Shown: positions 17,665-25,747, counted from the stretch's first letter. The stretch is 35,435 nucleotides of DNA from Chloroflexota bacterium (GCA_027364875.1 DAHXON010000030.1:1-35435); one strand, 5' to 3'. Translations and numbers: made by a program. Notes: a model not told the origin generated them from the sequence alone.

Positions 17665-19521
17665 TCAGGCGCAGGGCAGTCGCCGAGCGGTCGGCCTCGG
17701 CCCGGCACGGTCGGGGGCGGTCGCGGCGGCCAGGGCAGGTTCGAACGCCGGGTGTCCCGTCCGCGCAGGAACGGGAGAGAGCCCGCCCGGCAGAGGTTCC
17801 GAAGGCTCGGGGACGCCGCCGTTGGGGATGCCACCGTCGGGGACGCCGTCGCCGGAGACGCCCTCGGGCAGACCGAACGTAGCCCGCATCGGGACCTCGC
17901 GGAGGAAAAGCATCGCGGCCGCCGCGATGAGCGCACCGACTATGCCCACGACGAACGTGGACGCCAGGGCGATCGAGAAGGCCTGGTGGATCCCTTCCAC
18001 GATGTTCGGGACGAGCGGCGCGACCGACGCGCGTGCCTGGACCGGAACGCTGGCGAGGATCAGCTGGCCCAGATTGCCCGTTCCGGTCAAGTCGAGCGAC
18101 CCGCCGGAGCCGGAGCCGCCCGAGAACTGAGTGACGAGCTGCCGCGGAACGCCCGAGTTGAGCAGCTGGGCGGGCACTTCGGTGGCCATGCGGCCGGCGA
18201 AGACCGTGCCCGCGATCGTGAGCCCGACCGTGCCGCCGATCTGCTGGAAGAAGGTCAGGCTCGCCGTGGCCACGCCGACGCAGCCGGTGTCCACCGAGTT
18301 CTGGACGATCAGGGTGAAGACCGCGAACGAAGGGCCCATGCCGAGCCCCGCGACGATCATCCAGACCCAGAGCGTGGGCCGCGGCGTATCCGCGCGCAGG
18401 TTCGTGAGTAGCAGTAAGCCCGCGGCGAGAAGGAGGAGCGAGCCGAACATCAGGGCCTTGTAGTGGCCGGTCCGCGCCACGATCTGGCCCGACGCGATCG
18501 CACTGAAGATGAGGGCCGCCAGGAGCGGCAGCAGGCTGTAGCCAGATTCGGTCGCGCTCGCGCCCGCCACCGACTGGAACCAGCGAGGCAGGAAGATCGC
18601 CGCGCTGAAGAACCCGATCGCGGCCAGGAACATGCCCATGACCGAGATCGTGAAGGAGCGGATCCGGAACAGTCCGAGCGGGACGATCGGCTCGGCCGCT
18701 CGCGACTCGATCCAGATGAAGACGAGCCCGAAGATCAGGCCGAGCAGGATCAGACCGCCGACGGCCGGGTCAGCCCAGTCGCCGGTCTGCTTGTTCGTGA
18801 GCCCCACGAGGAAGGGCCCGATCGCGGCGGCGAAGGCCGCGGCGCCCAGATAGTCGATGTTGCGGCCCGACTCCGGCCGGCGGATGGCCGGGAGCAGCCG
18901 GAACATGATGACCAGCGAGATCAGGCCCAGCGGCACGTTGACGAAGAAGATCCAGTGCCAGCTGAAGTTGTCGGTGATGAAGCCGCCTATGCCCGGCCCG
19001 AGCAGCGACGACAGGCCGAACACGGCCCCGAACAAGCCCAGGTACTTGCCCCGCTCCGAAGGCGTGTACAGGTCCGCGACGACGGCCAGAGCCACGGGGA
19101 AGATGGCTCCGCCGCCCAGGCCCTGAAGGCCGCGGAAGAGGATGAGCTGCCACATCGTCTGGCTGAGGCCCGACAGCACGGATGACACGAGGAACAGGCT
19201 TACGGCCCAGATGACGATCGGCCGCCGGCCGAAGAGGTCCGAGAGCTTGCCGTAGATGGGCCCGCTGATCGTGGCGGACAGCAGGTATACGGTCACGACC
19301 CAGGTGTAGAGGCTGTCGCCGTTCAGGTCGGTCACGATTCGCGGCAGCGATGTGCCGACGACGGTTTGATCGAGGGCGAACAGGAAGAGCGCCAGGAGGA
19401 TGGCGCCCAGGATCTCGAGACGTTCCCTCGGCGTCAGGTCGACGGTCGGTCTATAGGAGGCCGGACGGTCCGACGCGGGTGTGGCGTTGGTCGGAGGCGT
19501 CGAGGCGGTGCGTGAGGTCAT
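17665..19521 (-). CDS. MFS multidrug exporter, DHA2 (14-helix EmrB/QacA-type)
   Basis: This is a proton-driven drug efflux protein of the DHA2 branch of the major facilitator superfamily, in the cytoplasmic membrane. The 618 residues show about 14 hydrophobic segments. Landmarks are FALDQTVVGTSLPRIVTDL in helix 1 (motif D1), GKLSDLFGRRP (motif A) after helix 2, and FRGLQGLGGGAIFPVALAVVADL (motif B region). GIGGFITDNFSWHWIFFVNVPLG is motif C plus the DHA2-typical stretch. The ATG at 19521 has GAGGAG at good spacing; an upstream start is possible but unsupported. After the last helix comes a long tail of about 80 residues with a Gly-Val-Pro-Asp-Gly-like five-residue periodicity, then Pro/Ala-rich sequence. 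No adjacent regulator or membrane-fusion partner is seen. Substrates are unknown. Confidence 0.92.
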   Translation of the reverse strand: MTSRTASTPPTNATPASDRPASYRPTVDLTPRERLEILGAILLALFLFALDQTVVGTSLPRIVTDLNGDSLYTWVVTVYLLSATISGPIYGKLSDLFGRRPIVIWAVSLFLVSSVLSGLSQTMWQLILFRGLQGLGGGAIFPVALAVVADLYTPSERGKYLGLFGAVFGLSSLLGPGIGGFITDNFSWHWIFFVNVPLGLISLVIMFRLLPAIRRPESGRNIDYLGAAAFAAAIGPFLVGLTNKQTGDWADPAVGGLILLGLIFGLVFIWIESRAAEPIVPLGLFRIRSFTISVMGMFLAAIGFFSAAIFLPRWFQSVAGASATESGYSLLPLLAALIFSAIASGQIVARTGHYKALMFGSLLLLAAGLLLLTNLRADTPRPTLWVWMIVAGLGMGPSFAVFTLIVQNSVDTGCVGVATASLTFFQQIGGTVGLTIAGTVFAGRMATEVPAQLLNSGVPRQLVTQFSGGSGSGGSLDLTGTGNLGQLILASVPVQARASVAPLVPNIVEGIHQAFSIALASTFVVGIVGALIAAAAMLFLREVPMRATFGLPEGVSGDGVPDGGIPNGGVPEPSEPLPGGLSPVPARTGHPAFEPALAAATAPDRAGPRPTARRLPCA

Positions 19522-19610
19522 GCCATCTCCTCGTGGCGGAGTGGAAGTCGTGGCGAGGGCAGGCGCGGCGGAGATACGCCGTCGCATGGGGAGTGGCCGA
19601 GACCGACGTA

Positions 19611-19636
19611 ACCGGTTGTGGCAGCTGACCGGTTGT
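19611..19636. promoter_or_regulatory. direct repeat ACCGGTTGT in divergent MFS/VOC promoter region
   Basis: ACCGGTTGT occurs at 19611-19619 and 19628-19636, 17 bases start to start, and the first copy is part of the palindrome AACCGGTT. The position between divergent exporter and VOC genes fits a repressor site. No regulator gene is adjacent. Confidence 0.4.
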
Positions 19637-19802
19637 ACTCACCCGACCGTTTTGGGAAGCGGCATTCTGCCGGGGGCCTGGCCTCATGGAAAGGCTAGAC
19701 TCACGATGCGGTCCGGCTGATGGCCGGCCTCCGGGGCCCGGACTCCGGGGATACGTTGATCCGGCGGGAGCCGCCCGCCCATCAGGAGCCTGGAGGAGTC
19801 CA

Positions 19803-20183
19803 GTGTTCAGAGAGAGCCACGCGTTCTCCGGCTTCTCGTCGAACGACATTCCGGCCTGCCTGGACTTCTACGGCCGAAAGCTCGGCCTCGATGTAACCCA
19901 GGCAAACGGCATGCTGACCCTGCGTCTGCGCGACGGCGGACGGGTCCTCATCTACCCCAAACCGGACCACGTACCGGCGCCATACACGGTCCTGAACTTC
20001 CCGGTTGAAGACATCGACCGGGCGGTCGATCAGCTGACGGCCCTCGGGATCGAGCTGGAGCGCTATCCCGGCATCCCCCAGGACGCCCGCGGCATCGTCC
20101 GGCCGGAGCGGCCCGAGCAGGGACCGCCCATCGCCTGGTTCAAGGATCCGGCGGGCAACATCCTGGCGGTCGTCCAGGGCTAG
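19803..20183 (+). CDS. VOC family (glyoxalase/bleomycin-resistance fold) protein
   Basis: This 126-residue single-domain VOC protein has the two beta-alpha-beta-beta-beta modules of the family: FSSNDIPACLDFYGRKLGLDV at the N-terminus and a C-terminal AWFKDPAGNILAVVQG, where the DPxGN motif marks the second half. VOC proteins act as metal-dependent lyases, dioxygenases or drug-binding resistance proteins; nothing here decides which. The GTG at 19803 is supported by GGAGGAG at 19792-19798. It is divergent from the MFS exporter and convergent with a small membrane protein. Confidence 0.88.
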   Translation: MFRESHAFSGFSSNDIPACLDFYGRKLGLDVTQANGMLTLRLRDGGRVLIYPKPDHVPAPYTVLNFPVEDIDRAVDQLTALGIELERYPGIPQDARGIVRPERPEQGPPIAWFKDPAGNILAVVQG

Positions 20184-20206
20184 AACCGCCGCGGCGGGTC
20201 GCGGGC

Positions 20207-20626
20207 TCAGAGCGAGAGGTTGGCGCCCAGCACGGCGCCGCCTTCCAGCAACAGAGCCAGGGCGATCCAGGCCGCGTAGAAGCCGGCGAGCGCATCGAGA
20301 GGATTGCCGCGTCTGGCGAGGATCAGCGCCGAGCCGGTTGCGAGGACGCTGACGGCGAGCAACGGCATGACGTTCGGCGTGCTGAAGAGCATCGCCAGGG
20401 TCCCAACGGCGAGGCCCACCAGACCGACGAGCGCGGTCTGCGGTCTGAGCCTGACCATCAGGGCGAACGCGATTGCGGCGGGGACGCTGACTGCCACGGT
20501 CCGCCCGGCATAGACCCAGCCGCCGCCGATGGCGAATCCCATGGCGGTTCCACAGGCCACGGTTGCCGCAGCCGCGGCCAGCGGCGCGGCGGTCCTGGAG
20601 TCGAGCCTCGTGGGAGAAGCGATCAT
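20207..20626 (-). CDS. small integral membrane protein, unknown function
   Basis: This 139-residue protein is almost entirely hydrophobic, with about four to five likely membrane helices (for example TALVGLVGLAVGTLAML and AGFYAAWIALALLLEGGAVLG). The ATG at 20626 has GGGAG 7 bases upstream. It is encoded alone, converging on the VOC gene and divergent from the MMPL exporter. I recognise no family. Confidence 0.7.
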   Translation of the reverse strand: MIASPTRLDSRTAAPLAAAAATVACGTAMGFAIGGGWVYAGRTVAVSVPAAIAFALMVRLRPQTALVGLVGLAVGTLAMLFSTPNVMPLLAVSVLATGSALILARRGNPLDALAGFYAAWIALALLLEGGAVLGANLSL

Positions 20627-20774
20627 CTATAGCTCCCGGGCGATCGTGGCAGAACCCAGGGCCGTGTCAAGAAGCCCTTGCGAGTCGCCTTCCGAGTTGC
20701 GGCTGCCGCACGCCCGAATCCGGTCCGTATGGCGCATCAACCCGCGCCCCGGCTTCGGCTGCCCGCCGGTCCGT

Positions 20775-20792
20775 GTGAAGGTTCCGCTTCAC
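20775..20792. promoter_or_regulatory. inverted repeat upstream of the MMPL gene
   Basis: GTGAAG (20775-20780) and CTTCAC (20787-20792) form a 6-bp inverted repeat with a 6-base spacer, extendable to 8-base arms with one mismatch. It lies about 100 bases upstream of the MMPL start, in the divergent intergenic region, and may be an operator. Confidence 0.35.
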
Positions 20793-20891
20793 GCAGCCCA
20801 TTCCGTCGGCGCCCACGTGCGGATCGCGGCATCGCATCGTCGGACCCTCCGCGCTCGCAGGACGCCCGCAACTCGAGAACCAGAGGAAACC

Positions 20892-23210
20892 ATGAATCGC
20901 GTCTTTGCCCTGATCGGAATCGCGAGCGTCCGCTTCCGTTTCCTGATCGTCGCCGCCTGGATCGTGGTGACCGTGGTGGCCGTCCGAACGCTCCCATCCC
21001 TCTCGAGCGTGGCCAAGGACACGACGAGCGGCTTCCTGCCGGCCAACGTGCCGAGCATCCAGGCGGCCAACATGGCCAAGCCGTTCCAGGACGTCAGCCT
21101 GGGAACGGCCACGCTGATCGCGGTCCGCCCTGGCGGACTGACGGCGGCCGACAATGCCGCAATCGATCAGATGGAGACACGGATCAAGGGCGTCAACTCG
21201 GTCAAAGACGTGATCGACCTGGGGATCTCGCAGGACGGCGAGGCCCGCCAGGCCCTGATCGAGGCCCAGGTCGCGGACTTCGGCGGCGCCAGCCCGGCCC
21301 CGCTCGTGGACGCGATGCGATCCGCCGCAGCGGCCGCCGCCCCGGCGGGACTCCAGGTCCATCTGACCGGCGAGATCCCCACCCTCGTGGACAACGCCAA
21401 CAGTTCGGGCGCGTCCCAGGATCGAACTCAGAGCCTGTCGCTGCTGTTCATCGTGCTGCTGCTTCTGCTCGCCTATCGGGCGTTGCTGGCGCCGCTCGTG
21501 ACCCTCATACCCGCCGCGATCGTGCTCGTGCTCGCCGGACCGGTGATCGCCCAGGCCGCCAGCGCCGGCATACAGGTTTCGTCGATCACCGAGTTCATGC
21601 TCATCGTGCTGATCCTGGGCGCGGGAACCGACTACGGCGTGTTCCTGGTCTTCCGGGTCCGCGAGGAGCTTCGCCGCGGCCTCTCCGGCTCCGAGGCGGT
21701 CGTCCAGGCCGTGACCCGGGTGGGCGAGTCGATCACTTTCTCCGCCCTGACGGTCATCGCCGCGCTGTCCAGCGTGGCCCTCGCCCAGTTCGGCCTGTAC
21801 CAGAGCATGGGGCCGTCGCTGGCCATCGGCATTGCCCTGATGCTGCTCGCCGGGCTCACGCTGCTGCCGGCACTCCTGGCCATCTTTGGCCGGGCGGTCT
21901 TCTGGCCGAGCGACATCAAGCACCGCGAGATTGAGCGGGTCGGCATCTGGGACCGCATCGCGGCCGTCTCCACGCGCCGGCCGGCGGTCACGCTTCTGCT
22001 TGGGGTGGTCCTGTTCGGCGGCATGGCGGCCACGTTGCTGAGCACCGGAACAGGCGGTTTCGGCGACATCTCGCCGAGCGCTTCCGGGACCGATTCGGCG
22101 GCCGGTCAGACCGCTCTCAACGCCCACTTCCCCGCGTCGACGATCGTCCGCACCGCCGTCCTGTTCCAGTTCGACAAGCCGGTCTGGGGGAACCTGGCGG
22201 AGCTGCAGACCGCCCAGGCCGGTCTCTCGGCGCTGCCGCAGTTCAAGAGCGTGGTTGGGCCGCTCGATCCCAACGGGATCCCGGTCACGACCGCCCAGCT
22301 GACCCAGCTCCACAACACGCTGGGTCCGGCCAGAGCGCTTCCGCCCGTGCCCACCCCGGCGCAGCTCGCCGCGACGGGTGTAGCGGCGCAGCTCTACAAC
22401 GCCTACCGGGCCGAAGGCCAGCTGATCAGCCCCGACGGCTTGACGGTCGAATACTCGGCCGAGGTCAGCGGCTCCGACTCATCGAGCCCGGCCGCCCTCG
22501 ACACGGTCCCCGGCTTGCGCGCGGAGGTCGATCGCGTGGGCTCCGCCGCCGGCGCGTCCGCCACCGGTTTGCTCGGCAACCTCGAGTTCTCATACGACAT
22601 CCGCCAGATCTCCGCGTCGGACCTCCTGCGGATCATCCCGCTCGTGGCGCTCCTGATCGCCATTCTGCTGGCGGTGGTCATGCGCAGCGCGGTGGCGCCG
22701 CTCTATCTGGTGGCCAGCGTCGTCGTCTCATACCTGGGGGCGCTCGGGCTGACCGGCATCATCTTCGTCCGGTTCGGCGGCGACGCCGGGCTCAACTTCG
22801 TCCTGCCCTTCTTGATGTTCGTCTTCCTGATGGCCCTCGGCTCGGACTACAACATCCTGGTCATGAGCCGGATCCGTGAGGAGGCGCACCGGCTGCCGCT
22901 GCGCGAGGCGGTGGCCCGGGCAATCGGCAAGACCGGCAGCACGGTGACCACCGCCGGGGTGATCCTGGGCGGCAGCTTCGCGGTCCTCGCCGTCGCCACG
23001 AGCGGCACGCCCGGTGCCGGCCAGATCCAGCAGATCGGCTACGGCATCGCCGCGGGCGTCCTGATGGACACGTTCCTGGTCCGCTCGCTCCTGGTGCCGT
23101 CGGTGGTCGTCCTGCTCGGCCGCTGGAACTGGTTCCCGACCAGCCTGGGCGTGGACCAGGGCCCCGCTCCGGTACCCGTGCCGGCGGACGTAGAGGCAAG
23201 CGAGGGCTGA
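20892..23210 (+). CDS. MMPL/RND family transporter
   Basis: This proton-driven exporter belongs to the MMPL branch of the RND superfamily. The 772 residues are arranged as two halves, each with one helix, a large extracytoplasmic loop and five more helices. The Asp-Tyr pairs that serve proton transfer are visible in both: GAGTDYGVFLV (Asp247-Tyr248) and ALGSDYNILVM (Asp652-Tyr653). Each is followed by an amphipathic RxREE stretch typical of the family. The ATG at 20892 has AGAGG 5 bases upstream; a longer in-frame reading upstream is intergenic. MMPL proteins export lipids, siderophores or drugs. With no lipid-synthesis genes nearby, drug or envelope-lipid export cannot be distinguished. Confidence 0.92.
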   Translation: MNRVFALIGIASVRFRFLIVAAWIVVTVVAVRTLPSLSSVAKDTTSGFLPANVPSIQAANMAKPFQDVSLGTATLIAVRPGGLTAADNAAIDQMETRIKGVNSVKDVIDLGISQDGEARQALIEAQVADFGGASPAPLVDAMRSAAAAAAPAGLQVHLTGEIPTLVDNANSSGASQDRTQSLSLLFIVLLLLLAYRALLAPLVTLIPAAIVLVLAGPVIAQAASAGIQVSSITEFMLIVLILGAGTDYGVFLVFRVREELRRGLSGSEAVVQAVTRVGESITFSALTVIAALSSVALAQFGLYQSMGPSLAIGIALMLLAGLTLLPALLAIFGRAVFWPSDIKHREIERVGIWDRIAAVSTRRPAVTLLLGVVLFGGMAATLLSTGTGGFGDISPSASGTDSAAGQTALNAHFPASTIVRTAVLFQFDKPVWGNLAELQTAQAGLSALPQFKSVVGPLDPNGIPVTTAQLTQLHNTLGPARALPPVPTPAQLAATGVAAQLYNAYRAEGQLISPDGLTVEYSAEVSGSDSSSPAALDTVPGLRAEVDRVGSAAGASATGLLGNLEFSYDIRQISASDLLRIIPLVALLIAILLAVVMRSAVAPLYLVASVVVSYLGALGLTGIIFVRFGGDAGLNFVLPFLMFVFLMALGSDYNILVMSRIREEAHRLPLREAVARAIGKTGSTVTTAGVILGGSFAVLAVATSGTPGAGQIQQIGYGIAAGVLMDTFLVRSLLVPSVVVLLGRWNWFPTSLGVDQGPAPVPVPADVEASEG

Positions 23211-23213
23211 CGG

Positions 23214-23235
23214 ACCCGTCCCGGCCCGGGCGGGT
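23214..23235 (+). terminator. candidate terminator after the MMPL gene
   Basis: ACCCGTCC (23214-23221) and GGGCGGGT (23228-23235) pair over 8 bp with one G-U wobble and a 6-base loop, directly after the stop codon. No T-run follows. Confidence 0.4.
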
Positions 23236-23449
23236 CGCGGCCGAGGCTGTCCCGGTTCGGGCGGAGCCGCGGGCCGGTCCGGCAGGGCGGGGCCGCGCCC
23301 GAGCCGGGTCACGGTAGCGGCGGGGCGCAGACCCGACGGCCGCGACCGGCGTGCGGGACCGCCCGTTGGGCCTCCGAGTCGCCACTCGATTCCGTCAACC
23401 GATTCCGTATGACACTGGCGGGCGGAGCAAGCCGCGCACGGAGGCAGAG

Positions 23450-23851
23450 ATGGCGGGCACGGGCGCCAGGACACGGATAGGTGAAGTCAGGACGGTGGGC
23501 ATACCTGTCACCGACCAGGATCGAGCCGTCAGCTTCTACGTCGAGAACCTCGGGTTCGAGAAACGGCTGGACGCGGCCTTCGGGCCCGGGCGGCGCTGGG
23601 TTGAGGTTGCGCCTCCCGGCGCGACCACTTCGATCGCCCTGATGAGCGTTCCCGCGGGCGGCGCGGGCGTGGACACACAGATCCGACTCGCGACGGACGA
23701 CGCGGCCGCCGCGCACGCCGACCTGCGGGCCCGCGGCGTCGACACAGACGAGGAGCTTCTCCTCGTCCCGATTCCGATGTTTGCCTTCCGCGACCAGGAC
23801 GGCAACCGGCTGGTGATCGTCCAGCAGCCCGGCGCCGGTTCCAGGCCCTAG
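23450..23851 (+). CDS. VOC family (glyoxalase-like) protein
   Basis: This 133-residue VOC protein is of the single-domain PhnB/glyoxalase-like type: VGIPVTDQDRAVSFYVENLGFEK at the N-terminus, WVEVAPPGATTSIALM in the middle and FAFRDQDGNRLVIVQQ at the end, where DQDGN is the family DPDGN-like turn. The ATG at 23450 is supported by GGAGG 5 bases upstream. It differs clearly from the other two VOC proteins in this window, so they are not recent duplicates. It is followed on the same strand by the PPOX gene after a 77-base gap that contains a direct repeat. The enzyme reaction is not predictable. Confidence 0.87.
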   Translation: MAGTGARTRIGEVRTVGIPVTDQDRAVSFYVENLGFEKRLDAAFGPGRRWVEVAPPGATTSIALMSVPAGGAGVDTQIRLATDDAAAAHADLRARGVDTDEELLLVPIPMFAFRDQDGNRLVIVQQPGAGSRP

Positions 23852-23887
23852 AGGTCGGGGCCGAGGCCCCCGAGGCCGCGCGAAGTC

Positions 23888-23915
23888 GATCGGACGTTGA
23901 AGTTGATCGGACGTT
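23888..23915. repeat. direct repeat GATCGGACGTT upstream of the PPOX gene
   Basis: The 11-base sequence GATCGGACGTT occurs at 23888-23898 and 23905-23915, 17 bases apart start to start, ending 13 bases before the start codon. It could be a paired operator or simply a local duplication. Confidence 0.5.
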
Positions 23916-23928
23916 ACGGAGCACGATC

Positions 23929-24378
23929 GTGAGCGCCTTTACCGCCACCGAGGTCGAGTATCTGCAGCGCATGACGATGTGCCGCCTGGCGACCGTGGGC
24001 GCAAATGGGCAGCCCCACGTGATCCCGGTCACCTTCCGCTACAACCCCGCCGAGGATGCGATCGACATCGGGGGCGTGGACTTCGCGGCGGGCAAGAAGT
24101 GGCGCGACCTCCAGAGGAACCACAGGGCCACGGTCCTGGTGGACGACGCCAATCCACAGGGAGCCCGGGCCGTGGAGATCCGCGGCGACGCCGAGCTGCA
24201 CGAGAGCGGCGGCGGCGAGGTCAACCCGCGATTTCCCAACTTCGTGCCGCAGTTCGTTCGCATCAGGCCGCGCTTCATCGTGAGCTGGGGGCTCGAGGAA
24301 CCCGGCTTCCATCCATTCGGACGCGCGGTCGAACGGGCGGCCGGCCGCGCCGGGCAGACGAACGAGAGCCCCAGATGA
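23929..24378 (+). CDS. PPOX-class (split beta-barrel) flavin/F420-dependent oxidoreductase
   Basis: This 149-residue protein is of the pyridoxamine-phosphate-oxidase-like split-barrel class, whose members bind FMN, F420, biliverdin or haem. The N-terminus (LATVGANGQPHVIPVTF) and the central AGKKWRDLQRNHRATVLVDD are the usual nucleotide-binding regions. The C-terminal FVRIRPRFIVSWGLEEPG resembles F420-dependent members. The start is a GTG with GGAG 7 bases upstream. The stop overlaps the start of the alpha/beta hydrolase gene (ATGA), so the two are translationally coupled and probably functionally linked. Which cofactor is used cannot be settled without structure-based comparison. Confidence 0.85.
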   Translation: MSAFTATEVEYLQRMTMCRLATVGANGQPHVIPVTFRYNPAEDAIDIGGVDFAAGKKWRDLQRNHRATVLVDDANPQGARAVEIRGDAELHESGGGEVNPRFPNFVPQFVRIRPRFIVSWGLEEPGFHPFGRAVERAAGRAGQTNESPR

Positions 24379-25205
24379 CGTCCGAGCGGTCGAACCGGGA
24401 GCCGGTCGGGCCGGCGGGCGGCTACGCCGAGATCAACGGGCTGCGCCTCTACTACGAGGTCCAGGGCAGCGGGCGGCCTCTTGTCCTGATGCACGGCGGC
24501 GTCGGCGCGAGCGAGATGTTCGCGCCCTTGATCCAGCCCCTCGCCGCGAGGCGGCAGCTGATCGCCGTCCATCTCCAGGCCCACGGGCGGACGGCGGACG
24601 TGGACCGGCCGCTCCGATTCGAGACCATGGCCGACGACATGGCCGCACTGGTATCGGACCTGGGCTACTCCTCGGCCGACTTCATGGGCTACTCCCTCGG
24701 CGGAGGCGTGGCCCTGCAGACCGCTATCAGGCATCCGCAAGTGGTTCGGAAGCTCGTTCTCATTTCCACCCCGTTCCGCCGCGACGGCTTCTACCCCGAG
24801 GTGCTCGCCGGCATGGCCCAGATGGGACCCGAGGCTGCGCGCTACATGCCCCAATCCCAGCTTGCCCAGCTCTACACCGACACGGATTGGGGCGCGCTGT
24901 TCACCAAGCTCGGCGAGTTGCTCACCCGCGACTACGACTGGTCCGACGGCGTGGCGGGGATCCGGGCGCCGGTGATGCTTGCGTATGCGGATGCGGACGC
25001 TGTCAGCACGGCCCACATCGCCGAGTTCTACCGGCTCCTGGGCGGCGGACTCCGCGACGCGGGCCTGGACGGCGGCGGCCGGCCGATCCATCGCCTGGCG
25101 GTCCTGCCGGGCGCGACTCACTACGACGTCCTGACGCACCCGGCCCTGCCGTCCGCGGTCATCTCGTTCCTGGAGGCTCGCGCCACCGCGCCGGTAGCTT
25201 CCTGA
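24375..25205 (+). CDS. alpha/beta hydrolase
   Basis: This 276-residue alpha/beta-hydrolase-fold protein lacks a signal peptide, so it is cytoplasmic. The oxyanion region LMHGGVG lies at 38-44, the nucleophile elbow GYSLGG places Ser107, and YADADAVS (204-211) supplies the acid, Asp206 or Asp208. GATHYD places His249 as the catalytic base. The short helical lid lies between residues about 135 and 185. Its ATG overlaps the PPOX stop by four bases. Such hydrolases cleave esters, lactones or C-C bonds. Pairing with a PPOX protein could suggest a two-step degradation, but the substrate is unknown. Confidence 0.9.
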   Translation: MTSERSNREPVGPAGGYAEINGLRLYYEVQGSGRPLVLMHGGVGASEMFAPLIQPLAARRQLIAVHLQAHGRTADVDRPLRFETMADDMAALVSDLGYSSADFMGYSLGGGVALQTAIRHPQVVRKLVLISTPFRRDGFYPEVLAGMAQMGPEAARYMPQSQLAQLYTDTDWGALFTKLGELLTRDYDWSDGVAGIRAPVMLAYADADAVSTAHIAEFYRLLGGGLRDAGLDGGGRPIHRLAVLPGATHYDVLTHPALPSAVISFLEARATAPVAS

Positions 25206-25244
25206 GCCGTCCGCCGTCTCACGTCGCGGTCCGCATTTCCGCCC

Positions 25245-25271
25245 TGTCGATTCGAACTGTCGTGCGTCGTC
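25245..25271 (+). promoter_or_regulatory. ECF42-type promoter upstream of the VOC gene
   Basis: TGTCGA (25245-25250), 17 bases, CGTC (25268-25271). This matches the ECF42 promoter pattern as I recall it (TGTCGA at -35, CGA/TC at -10). It is repeated with the same spacing before the YCII-sigma operon. The VOC start lies 64 bases after the -10 element. Confidence 0.7.
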
Positions 25272-25334
25272 GGGTTGCTGGACGGTCGATTCGATCGGCC
25301 GTCGATCAAGCACTCGAGCGAGGAGACCGACGCA

Positions 25335-25673
25335 ATGGCAACTCATGTGATCCACGTCGAAGTCGTTGGCCGCGACGGCGAGAAGCTCCAGAAGTTCTAC
25401 GCGGAGGCGTTCGGCTGGGGTATCGAAACCAACAATCCCGGCGGCTACGGGATGCATCGCGAGGACGGCGGGCTCACCGCGGGTATCGGCAAGTCGCCGG
25501 ACGGCGGCCAGGGCCGCGTCACCTTCTACGTCCATGCCGACGATCCGGAGGGAACCCTCCGCAGGATCGAGAAGCTCGGCGGCAAGGTGATCATGCCGCT
25601 GACCGAAGTCGCTCCCCAGACCACTATCGCGCTCTTCGCCGACCCGGAGGGCCACGTCGTCGGGCTGATGTAG
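25335..25673 (+). CDS. VOC family protein, probable ECF42 regulon member
   Basis: This 112-residue VOC-fold protein has THVIHVEVVGRDGEKLQKFYAEAFGW at the N-terminus, VTFYVHADDPEGTLRRIEKLGGKVI in the middle and IALFADPEGHVVGLM at the end. It resembles the putative glyoxalase/CFP30-like group that is common beside ECF sigma factors. The ATG at 25335 has AGGAG 9 bases upstream. It is transcribed towards the sigma factor gene, and a strong shared terminator separates them. A promoter-like element identical in its key bases and spacing to the one controlling the YCII-sigma operon lies upstream. That makes it a likely target of the sigma factor. Its biochemical activity is unknown. Confidence 0.88.
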   Translation: MATHVIHVEVVGRDGEKLQKFYAEAFGWGIETNNPGGYGMHREDGGLTAGIGKSPDGGQGRVTFYVHADDPEGTLRRIEKLGGKVIMPLTEVAPQTTIALFADPEGHVVGLM

Positions 25674-25710
25674 CCCATCCGAGTCCGACGGCGCTCGTTC
25701 GCGCCATATC

Positions 25711-25747
25711 GGGCGGGGTCGCGGATTGCGACCCCGCCCATTTCATT
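25711..25747. terminator. intrinsic terminator between the VOC and sigma factor genes
   Basis: GGGCGGGGTCGC (25711-25722) and GCGACCCCGCCC (25728-25739) form a perfect 12-bp stem with a 5-base loop, followed on the plus strand by ATTTCATT. It sits between convergent genes and may act in both directions. Confidence 0.88.

Noticed and set aside
20667-22313. 548-codon minus-strand frame opposite the MMPL gene
   Set aside because: His/Asp/Arg/Gln-rich antisense translation of a conserved transporter.
25335-25673. VOC gene as part of the sigma factor operon
   Set aside because: It is on the opposite strand, with a strong terminator between; the link is through a shared promoter motif, not co-transcription.
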